From an uncultured Moraxella sp. (lineage in GTDB: Bacteria > Pseudomonadota > Gammaproteobacteria > Pseudomonadales > Moraxellaceae), in contig CAKMOY010000031.1 of NCBI GenBank assembly GCA_927911235.1, forward strand, positions 1 through 12,383: a DNA stretch of 12,383 nt. Reading direction: 5' to 3'. Positions 6,182-12,383 of the stretch are shown here, one piece after another; position 1 is the stretch's first letter; the number at the start of each line of letters is the position of its first letter. The translations under genes and the position numbers were made by a program. The notes below the pieces were generated by a model. It had not been told where the DNA came from, searched no databases, and was given only the letters and a program-made list of their open reading frames with translations.

Positions 6182-8218
6182 TTACTTTTTAGATTTTTGC
6201 AAAATTTCACGCAACGTTGCTAAATAATCGTCAGCCGTTTTTGGCGGATTGGCATTGGCTTTGCCCTTTGTTAAATGTGGTGCGTCAAGGTGTTCCACAG
6301 GCAACTCTTCCAAAAAACGGCTTGGTGTGGTGGTTTTCATGTCGCCACCTGCACGGCGTTGGCGAGCGTGAAGTAGGGTAAGTTCTTGTTTTGCACGAGT
6401 AATACCCACGTACATAAGACGGCGTTCTTCTTCTACCGTTTCGGCGAGCACCGAATTTTTGTGCGGTAATAAATCTTCTTCCAGCCCCATAATATACACA
6501 TAATTAAACTCCAAGCCTTTGGCGGCGTGTAGTGTCATCAAGTTTACTTTGTTGATGTTTTCTTCTTCTTGCTGTTGTTCAAGCATATCTAACAAGACCA
6601 ATTTACGAATAACAGCGTCAATGGTGCGGTCGTCATCGTCTTCGGCTTTGTTAATCAGATTTTGAATACTGGTGTAAAGCGTTTCTATATTGTCAAGGCG
6701 GATTTTTTCTTGTTGTGGGGTTTTGGCTTCTGATTTGACAAGGTCAATATAGCCAGTTTCGTCAATCATCTGACGCACGAGCGGTACAGGGTCGGCGTTT
6801 TGGTCAAGCTCTTGGGTATAATGTGCCATAAATTCGGCAAATTGCTGTAATTCGTTTGCCACCTTTTTGGGTAAGGCGTGGTGCAAACCGCTATGACTAC
6901 AAGCGGTCAATAGCGAAATTTGATTTTCTTGGGCAAATAATCCCAATTTTTCAAGGCTTGCCGGCCCAAGCCCACGTTTTGGCGTGTTAATAATGCGTAA
7001 AAAGGCAGCGTCATCTTCAGGGTTTAAAATAATGCGTAAATAACTCATGATGTCTTTGATTTCGCTACGAGCGAAAAATGACGTACCGCCAGACAGTTTA
7101 TACGGCACTTGTAATTGACGTAATTGGGCTTCTAACATACGAGCTTGAAAGTTACTGCGGTAAAGAACGGCATAATCTTGCCAATCGTTGCCATGACGTA
7201 GTTTGTGGGTAACGATTTCTTTGGCGACACGTTCGGCTTCATCATCATCATTTTGACAATGAATCACACGAATCAGTTCGCCATGACCTTTGTCCGACCA
7301 CAATTTTTTTTCAAACAAATGCTCATTATTACCAATCACCGCATTGGCACTGTTTAAAATACGGTTGGTAGAGCGGTAATTTTGCTCAAGTTTAATCACG
7401 TTTAATTTTGGAAAATCCTGTTGCAACAACGCCATATTTTCAGGTTTTGCCCCACGCCACGCATAGATAGACTGGTCGTCATCACCCACCACGGTAAAAC
7501 GTGGTTGCACACCGACAAGTAGTTTAATGAGTTCATACTGTGCGGTGTTGGTGTCTTGGTATTCGTCCACAAGTAAGTAGCGAATGCGGTTTTGCCATTT
7601 ATCACGCACTTGGGTGTTTTCTTGTAAAATTTTGGTCGGCAATACAATCAAATCATCAAAATCCACCGCATTATACGCACGCAAATTGCGTTCGTACAGT
7701 TCGTACAAAGTCGCAAATAGCATATCTTCTGGGTCGGTGAGTGTTTCTGCGGCTTTTTCTGGCGGAATTAGGTCGTTTTTCCAATCAGAAATCATTTTAA
7801 TCGCTTTGCCGACAAGTTCTTTACTTTCCGCACCGCTCATGTTATCACGCACCATCAAATCTAACAACAAACGTTTGCTATCTTCGCTATCCATGATAGA
7901 AAAATTGCCTTTTAAGGGCGTGTGTAATAGTTCATACCGTAAAAATTGCAAACCAAATTGGTGAAAAGTAGAAACGGTCAAACCTTTGGTTTTTTCGCTT
8001 GGTAACAGTTTTTGCACACGAGCTTTCATCTCACGAGCGGCTTTATTGGTAAAAGTTACCGCCGTGATACGCTCGGCAGGCATTTGGCATTGCTCAATCA
8101 AATAGGCGATTTTACGAGTAATTACCGAAGTTTTGCCCGAACCTGCACCCGCCAACACCAAAAGTGGGCCGGATACGTCTTTCATTGCTTGGATTTGTTG
8201 GGGATTTAATTGGCTCAT
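6182..8218 (-). CDS. rep: ATP-dependent DNA helicase Rep (UvrD/Rep superfamily 1), 678 aa
   Basis: 3'-5' single-strand translocase and helicase that helps the replisome pass bound proteins. I choose ATG 8218-8216 (MSQLNPQQ), which has GGAG five bases upstream and begins at the conserved Q motif; an in-frame ATG seven codons earlier lacks this. Visible motifs in order: Q motif LNPQQ (4-8), Walker A AGAGSGKT (23-30), TFTNKAA, DEYQDTN (about 218-224), GDDDQSIYAWRGA, QNYRST, LMTLHAAKGLEF, and EEERRLMYVGITRAK near the end. Length equals that of E. coli Rep (about 673 aa), and QxxxRR-type features of UvrD's longer tail are missing, so Rep is preferred. The 2-kb frame is unbroken. It is probably transcribed alone, since a terminator precedes it. 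Confidence 0.95.
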   Translation of the reverse strand: MSQLNPQQIQAMKDVSGPLLVLAGAGSGKTSVITRKIAYLIEQCQMPAERITAVTFTNKAAREMKARVQKLLPSEKTKGLTVSTFHQFGLQFLRYELLHTPLKGNFSIMDSEDSKRLLLDLMVRDNMSGAESKELVGKAIKMISDWKNDLIPPEKAAETLTDPEDMLFATLYELYERNLRAYNAVDFDDLIVLPTKILQENTQVRDKWQNRIRYLLVDEYQDTNTAQYELIKLLVGVQPRFTVVGDDDQSIYAWRGAKPENMALLQQDFPKLNVIKLEQNYRSTNRILNSANAVIGNNEHLFEKKLWSDKGHGELIRVIHCQNDDDEAERVAKEIVTHKLRHGNDWQDYAVLYRSNFQARMLEAQLRQLQVPYKLSGGTSFFARSEIKDIMSYLRIILNPEDDAAFLRIINTPKRGLGPASLEKLGLFAQENQISLLTACSHSGLHHALPKKVANELQQFAEFMAHYTQELDQNADPVPLVRQMIDETGYIDLVKSEAKTPQQEKIRLDNIETLYTSIQNLINKAEDDDDRTIDAVIRKLVLLDMLEQQQEEENINKVNLMTLHAAKGLEFNYVYIMGLEEDLLPHKNSVLAETVEEERRLMYVGITRAKQELTLLHARQRRAGGDMKTTTPSRFLEELPVEHLDAPHLTKGKANANPPKTADDYLATLREILQKSKK

Positions 8219-8293
8219 GGCAACTCCGATTTTTGGCAAAAATAAATAGGGCGACTATTATAAAATGGAAAAATAAAACATCAATAAAAAAAT

Positions 8294-8318
8294 AAAACCC
8301 TAATTTTCATAGGGTTTT
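8294..8318 (-). terminator. Terminator of the dksA-like/membrane-peptide unit
   Basis: AAAACCCTA (8294-8302) and TAGGGTTTT (8310-8318) form a nine-base stem with a seven-base loop. On the minus strand it is followed by ATTTTTTTA, so it ends transcription coming from the two small genes before rep begins. Confidence 0.8.
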
Positions 8319-8346
8319 TATCATGTGAGTTTTATTAAAAAAATGT

Positions 8347-8532
8347 TTAATGTGCTGACGGACTTGGCATGGTATTTGTCAAACGAATTTCGCTAAACAC
8401 ACTATCCGTCTGGCTCATCGGCATACTGTCATTGGTCAAATCACCCGACAACTTAAAACAAATGGTCAAAAACAACATCAAACCAACCGCTAACAAACTG
8501 TTTTTAATCGGATTATCTTTAAAAAATTTCAT
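8347..8532 (-). CDS. Small single-pass membrane protein, 61 aa, unknown function
   Basis: ATG 8532-8530 is preceded by AAGGA about eight bases upstream. The product begins with a short basic segment (MKFFKDNPIKN), then one hydrophobic helix at about residues 12-28 (SLLAVGLMLFLTICF), and then a polar tail rich in Ser, Thr and Pro. This predicts an inner-membrane anchor with a periplasmic tail, or an uncleaved signal. I recognise no family. It starts 42 bases after the stop of the dksA-like gene and shares its downstream terminator, so the two are probably co-transcribed. The plus-strand frame over the same DNA lacks a ribosome site. Confidence 0.55.
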   Translation of the reverse strand: MKFFKDNPIKNSLLAVGLMLFLTICFKLSGDLTNDSMPMSQTDSVFSEIRLTNTMPSPSAH

Positions 8533-8574
8533 GGGTTCAGTCCTTTTTATCCAAGTTGGTTTTATAACTAACGG

Positions 8575-8901
8575 CTATTTTGCGTGTCGCATACATTGTG
8601 TCGCATAAGGTACAGCGTCAAGGCGACCTTCTTCAATCTCTTCGCCACAATCCATACAAATACCATAACTGTCATTGTCAATACGCGCCAATGCACTGTT
8701 TACCAGCCCTAAATTGTGTTCGGCTTCTACTAACAGATTTTTTCGCATATCGTTTTCATTGGCAGATACTGCTTGGTCGTCCCAATGGTGATTAAGCTCA
8801 TCTTGTGGGTGATGAATGTGGTCGGTGATTTTTTCAATGCGAGTTTCGTACTCGTTTTTTAATGCCAATAATTCTGTTTTATGTTTGTTTACATCTGTCA
8901 T
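8575..8901 (-). CDS. DksA/TraR-family zinc-finger protein, 108 aa
   Basis: Start ATG 8901-8899 has GGAG upstream. The first ~70 residues are charged and helical (coiled-coil type, with DDQAVSANEND in the middle), followed by the DksA/TraR C-terminal zinc-finger region YGICMDCGEEI and RLDAVPYATQC. Members act in the RNA polymerase secondary channel or are unstudied. At 108 aa it is shorter than DksA proper (about 150 aa) and lacks its long coiled-coil tip, so it is more likely an accessory TraR/YbiI/YocK-like member. The fourth zinc ligand is His rather than Cys (CxxC...CMRH). The 3' end contains a ten-base direct repeat (8584-8593 and 8598-8607). Confidence 0.85.
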   Translation of the reverse strand: MTDVNKHKTELLALKNEYETRIEKITDHIHHPQDELNHHWDDQAVSANENDMRKNLLVEAEHNLGLVNSALARIDNDSYGICMDCGEEIEEGRLDAVPYATQCMRHAK

Positions 8902-9138
8902 TGTGTACTCCTAAACCTTACAAATTTGATAAAAAATAACTAAAAAATCGCTTAATTTTTCATCTATTATTCATCAAAATTTGACAAAATACAACGGTTA
9001 TTTTGCATAAATTGTAAACTTTTTGTATAGCCAAAAAATTAATGCAAATTGGTTATTTTATGCCAAATTATTTTATGATAAAATATAAAAATATATCCAT
9101 TTACCAAATTTATATCTGTCATCATAAGGAATTTTTTT

Positions 9139-10328
9139 ATGCAATTTAACCGTTTACAAGACCTAGATATTAACAACAAAATCGTATTGATTCGTGAAGA
9201 TTTAAACGTGCCAATTAAAGACGGCAAAATCAGCAATGACGCACGTTTAAAGGCAAGTTTGCCAACCATTCAACTCGCCCTTGACAAAGGGGCAAAAGTG
9301 ATTGTGTGTTCGCATTTAGGTCGCCCTGACCCAGAAAATCCTGAAAGCAAATATTCGCTTGAACCGATTGCCAACTATTTAACAGACGTACTCAAACAAC
9401 CTGTGATTTTTGTCAAAGATTACCTACAAAATGGCGTAAACTTTGGTGATAGCAAGGTAGCATTGTTAGAAAACGTCCGCTTTAACAAAGGCGAAAAGAA
9501 AAATGATGAAAATTTAAGCCAAGCTTATGCCGATTTGTGCGATGTGTTTGTCATGGACGCATTTGGCACGGCTCACCGAGCAGAAAGCTCCACCGAAGGC
9601 GTTATCAAAAAAGCCAAAATTGCCTGTGCAGGTCTGCTATTAGCCAGTGAATTGGACGCTTTGGCGAAAGCATTGGACAACCCTGAAAAACCCATGCTTG
9701 CCATTGTTGGCGGTTCAAAAGTATCGACAAAACTTGACGTATTAACCACGCTTGCCAAACTGTGCGACCAAATTGTCGTGGGTGGCGGTATCGCCAATAC
9801 TTTTTTGGCGGCAAGTGGTGTGAATGTCGGTGCGTCATTGTATGAAGCCGATTTGGTAGAAACTGCCAAACAAATCATGAGCGAAACCGAAATTTTGTTG
9901 CCAAAAACGGTTGTCGTTGCCAAAAAATCACAAATTGATTTGAAGATTTTTTAGGTTCACTAGAAAAAGCCGATGCGATTGAAAAATCTGTTGATGAGAT
10001 TGCCGATGATGAGATGATTTTGGATATTGCCAAAGACAGTGCTGACACCATTGCCCAAGCCATCAAAAACGCCAAAACAATTCTTTGGAACGGGCCTGTG
10101 GGCGTGTTTGAAGTGGATAAATTTGGCACAGGTACGCAGATTATCAGCCAAGCGGTTGCCGATAGTGCTGGCTTTAGCATTGCAGGTGGTGGCGATACAT
10201 TGGCGGCGATTGATAAATATAACGTGGCAGATAAAGTTAGCTACACATCAACAGGTGGCGGGGCGTTTTTGGAATTTGTAGAAGGCAAACAATTGCCTGC
10301 GGTTATCGCCTTAAGCCAAGGCAAATGA
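9139..10328 (+). CDS. pgk: Phosphoglycerate kinase (frame broken near codon 263)
   Basis: Transfers phosphate from 1,3-bisphosphoglycerate to ADP in glycolysis. ATG 9139 follows AAGGA (9126-9130). The N-terminal substrate domain shows [18 protein letters not shown] and [10 protein letters not shown]; the middle shows [14 protein letters not shown]; the second part, from about 9939 on, shows [20 protein letters not shown] and [10 protein letters not shown]. Together about 395 aa, normal for the family. The first frame ends at TAG 9952-9954. The A run 9922-9927 is one base short, and even after restoring it an in-frame TGA (9936-9938) remains, which a compensating T shift (9935-9941) would remove. 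I infer local sequence errors, since both halves are conserved and the enzyme is normally essential. It precedes a lipoprotein gene and fba. Confidence 0.93.
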
Positions 10329-10497
10329 TTGTCAATCCAATTGTAAATATAAGTTAATATTTGTTGTGTGATGTTTATTGGCAATCAAGAGGTTTTTTTG
10401 GTTAAAATGCACAAAAATTTTGAGTACACTTGTTAAACGTGTTGTTTATATAAAAATTAATAAGTGTGTTAATTCACCGTTTAAACAGGAAAAGACA

Positions 10498-10858
10498 ATG
10501 CTAAAACGCAATTTACTTTTAACATCAGCTTTGATTGCTACTTTATCAATCACAGCGTGTAGCCAACAAACCCAAGACGCAGCCAAAAGACACCGCACAA
10601 AGTGTCGCTCAAGACGTTGCGTCAGCAACTGACCAAGCTGCTACCAACGTACAAAACACCGCCGAATCAATGGGTGATGTGGTTGCAAGTGCAACAGATA
10701 ATACCGCAACAGCGGTTGCCAATGGCACAGAAGCTGTTAAAGACGGTGCTGCGAAAGCAACAGCTGCTACAGCCAATGCAGTAGCTGATGGTGCAACAGC
10801 GGTTGCCAGTGGTGCACAAGCCGTTGCAAACGATGTGCCAGAATCACAAAAATACTAA
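10498..10858 (+). CDS. Ala-rich repeat lipoprotein, about 119 aa (one frameshift)
   Basis: ATG 10498 follows AGGA (10487-10490). The first 20 residues form a lipoprotein signal with lipobox ITAC at the cysteine, so the product should be lipid-anchored. The A run 10585-10588 has one base too many; removing it joins the signal to an acidic, Ala/Thr/Val-rich tail that runs to TAA 10856-10858. The tail is built of loosely repeated units of about 11 residues, such as VASATDQAATN, VVASATDNTATAV and AVADGATAVASGA, predicting long amphipathic helices like those in LEA or apolipoprotein-type proteins. Function unknown; envelope stress or membrane attachment is a guess. It lies between pgk and fba, with its own terminator and, from the 169-bp gap, probably its own promoter. 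Confidence 0.75.
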
Positions 10859-10881
10859 TTTTTGATTGATGATTACAAAAC

Positions 10882-10910
10882 AAAAAACCCCAAAATTTTT
10901 GGGGTTTTTT
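10882..10910. terminator. Strong bidirectional terminator after the lipoprotein gene
   Basis: AAAAAACCCCAAAA (10882-10895) pairs with TTTTTGGGGTTTTTT (10896-10910); the T run continues the stem on the plus strand. It separates the lipoprotein gene from fba. Confidence 0.9.
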
Positions 10911-10953
10911 ATTGTCAAAAACACGGATTTTGGGTGATTGTCATCAAAATTTC

Positions 10954-10962
10954 TGTTATAAT
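10954..10962 (+). promoter_or_regulatory. Extended -10 promoter of fba
   Basis: TGT precedes a perfect TATAAT (10957-10962), giving an extended -10. The -35 region is poor (TGATTG-like, 16 bases upstream), which extended -10 promoters tolerate. The predicted leader to ATG 11015 is about 45 bases. Confidence 0.6.
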
Positions 10963-11014
10963 TTTTTGGCATTTTTTTTATGTTTTTTTTTAATTATCCA
11001 AAAGAGAGAACTTT

Positions 11015-12037
11015 ATGGCTTTAGTATCTTTACGTCAATTACTTGACCACGCCGCCGAAAACAATTACGGTGTGCCAGCCTTTAATGTCAATAACCTAGA
11101 ACAAATGCGTGCCATCATGATGGCGGCAGACGAAACCAACTCACCTGTCATCGTGCAAGCGTCTGCAGGGGCGAGAAAATACGCAGGTTCGGCTTTTTTA
11201 CGCCACATGATTTTGTCAGCGATTGAAGAGTGGCCACACATTCCTGTCGTCATGCACCAAGACCACGGCACAAGCCCTGCCGTTTGCCAACGCTCAATCC
11301 AATTGGGCTTTAGTTCAGTGATGATGGACGGCTCGTTAAAAGAAGACGGCAAAACTCCATCAAGCTATGAGTATAACGTGGAAGTTACTCGTGAAGTGGT
11401 GAAATTTTCGCACGCTTGCGGTGTGTCGGTAGAAGGCGAAATTGGCGTACTTGGCAGCCTAGAGACTGGCATGGCAGGCGAAGAAGATGGCGTGGGTGCA
11501 GAAGGCGTGCTTGACCATTCACAGCTTTTGACATCAGTTGAGGAAGCCAAACAATTCGTTGCCGACACCAACGTGGACGCACTTGCGATTGCCGTGGGTA
11601 CTTCGCACGGTGCTTATAAATTCACTCGTCCACCAACAGGCGATATTTTGTCGATTGAACGCATTAAAGAAATTCATTTAGCCTTACCAAACACGCACCT
11701 TGTTATGCACGGCTCGTCAAGCGTGCCACAAGAATGGCTTAAAGTGATTAATGAGCATGGCGGTAATATTGGCGAAACTTATGGCGTGCCTGTGGAACAA
11801 CTGGTTGAAGCGATTAAACATGGCGTGCGTAAAGTAAACATTGATACCGATTTGCGTTTGGCATCAACGGGGGCAATTCGTAAATTTATGGCAGAAAATC
11901 CTGCCGAATTTGACCCACGCAAATATTTGGCAAAAACCATTTATGCAATGAAATCTGTGTGTGTGGAGCGTTACAATGCGTTTGGCACAGCAGGTAATGC
12001 GGATAAAATCCGTCCGATTTCATTGGAAAAATGGTGA
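11015..12037 (+). CDS. fba: Class II fructose-bisphosphate aldolase, 340 aa
   Basis: Zinc-dependent cleavage of fructose 1,6-bisphosphate, and the reverse reaction in gluconeogenesis. GAGAG (11004-11008) is the ribosome site. Visible family motifs are [10 protein letters not shown] near the start, VVMHQDHG (catalytic Asp and zinc-binding His), [16 protein letters not shown] (zinc His), [10 protein letters not shown] (zinc His) and KVNIDTDLR for phosphate binding, then the C-terminal FDPRKYL and [10 protein letters not shown]. Length and the Ser/Gly-rich SSSVP form fit the proteobacterial class IIB type rather than the shorter class IIA enzymes such as GatY/KbaY. The frame is unbroken. With pgk it forms a glycolytic cluster, although terminators make the three genes largely separate units. 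Confidence 0.97.
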   Translation: MALVSLRQLLDHAAENNYGVPAFNVNNLEQMRAIMMAADETNSPVIVQASAGARKYAGSAFLRHMILSAIEEWPHIPVVMHQDHGTSPAVCQRSIQLGFSSVMMDGSLKEDGKTPSSYEYNVEVTREVVKFSHACGVSVEGEIGVLGSLETGMAGEEDGVGAEGVLDHSQLLTSVEEAKQFVADTNVDALAIAVGTSHGAYKFTRPPTGDILSIERIKEIHLALPNTHLVMHGSSSVPQEWLKVINEHGGNIGETYGVPVEQLVEAIKHGVRKVNIDTDLRLASTGAIRKFMAENPAEFDPRKYLAKTIYAMKSVCVERYNAFGTAGNADKIRPISLEKW

Positions 12038-12068
12038 GCTATTATTCATAATTTTGTTATCATTTGAC

Positions 12069-12100
12069 AAAAAAGAGCGATAAATTTATCGCTCTTTTTT
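12069..12100. terminator. Perfect 32-bp palindromic terminator after fba
   Basis: Six A, then GAGCGATAAA, then the exact reverse complement ending in six or more T. It starts 31 bases after the fba stop and would work in both directions. Confidence 0.9.
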
Positions 12101-12141
12101 TATGAAAAATAGGTCTAATAGACAAAAATTCATGCTGACAC

Positions 12142-12178
12142 CCCACTCAAAGCCTGATACCATATAGCTTTGAGTAGG
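12142..12178. repeat. Inverted repeat at the left end of the insertion sequence
   Basis: ACTCAAAGC (12145-12153) and GCTTTGAGT (12167-12175) are exact, and extend to 12 bases a side with one mismatch. It lies just before the transposase ribosome site AGGA. It may be the IS end, a transposase binding site, or a hairpin limiting read-through into the transposase. Confidence 0.55.
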
Positions 12179-12183
12179 ATTTT

Positions 12184-12383
12184 TATGAAAAACAAAAAGT
12201 ATGTCCTGTTTGTAGGTCTACAAACACCAAGAAAAACGGTAAAAAAAGACCATAAACAGCAATATTACTGCAAAGACTGTAATCGACAATTTATTGCTAA
12301 AACACGCCTAAACAACCAAGAACTTTGGCAAGAATACAGTGATGGCAAACAAACCCTAAAGCAACTTGCTATTAAGCACAACT
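12184..12383 (+). CDS. Transposase N-terminus, zinc-ribbon IS256-variant type, partial, two frameshifts
   Basis: ATG 12184 follows AGGA (12176-12179). Read naively the N-terminus looks odd, but if the A run 12187-12191 gains one base and the run 12241-12247 loses one, it reads QKVCPVCRSTNTKKNGKK and joins HKQQYYCKDCNRQF, a classic four-cysteine zinc ribbon. The part after it, ELWQEYSDGKQTLKQLA, is the helix region that precedes a helix-turn-helix in transposases annotated as IS256 family, variant zinc-binding type (IS1249-like). The catalytic domain lies outside the window. The family is assigned from pattern memory; an IS1595-like relation is possible. It is a normal mobile-element start next to the fba terminator. 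Confidence 0.65.

Noticed and set aside
7584..7964. 126-aa plus-strand frame within rep
   Set aside because: Antisense shadow; the helicase motifs on the other strand are unambiguous.
8902..9138. Possible gene in the dksA-like/pgk divergent gap
   Set aside because: Very AT-rich with no start and ribosome-site combination; it should hold the two promoters, for which only weak candidates were seen.
9573..9923. 116-aa minus-strand frame within pgk
   Set aside because: Antisense shadow of a strongly conserved enzyme.

Overview
The window looks like a chromosomal segment of a low-GC gammaproteobacterium, most likely a Moraxella-type member of the Moraxellaceae. This is inferred from the AT-rich intergenic regions, the type of Rep, Mrp, DksA-like and class II aldolase proteins, and a small protein resembling surface adhesin E. 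No rRNA, tRNA, CRISPR array or prophage was seen.

Layout, left to right. (1) metG (methionyl-tRNA synthetase, minus strand, C-terminus cut off by the window edge). (2) A 396-bp divergent intergenic region holding a nested palindromic repeat element. (3) mrp/apbC (Fe-S carrier ATPase, plus strand). (4) A disrupted spermidine-dehydrogenase-like flavoprotein gene: a Tat-signal N-terminal part of about 210 codons, then a cassette with an LprI/DUF1311-like C-terminal half and a secreted adhesin-E-like protein, then the last ~45 codons of the flavoprotein gene. (5) A probable small RNA with its own consensus promoter and terminator. (6) Minus-strand genes: a small outer-membrane beta-barrel protein, the Rep helicase, a 61-aa membrane peptide and a DksA/TraR-type zinc-finger protein. 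(7) Plus-strand glycolytic block: pgk, an Ala-rich lipoprotein gene, and fba (class II fructose-bisphosphate aldolase), the last with a clear extended -10 promoter and strong terminators. (8) The start of an insertion-sequence transposase at the right edge.

A striking property is that at least nine single-base indels in A/T homopolymers break reading frames in metG, mrp, the flavoprotein fusion, pgk, the lipoprotein and the transposase. On both sides of each break the protein is well conserved. Because metG and pgk are normally indispensable, most of these are best read as base-calling errors in the assembly rather than pseudogenes. The coordinates given here therefore span the full genes across the breaks.

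The most biologically interesting locus is 3281-5244: a flavoprotein gene whose middle has been replaced by a more GC-rich cassette of secreted-protein genes, followed at once by the candidate sRNA.
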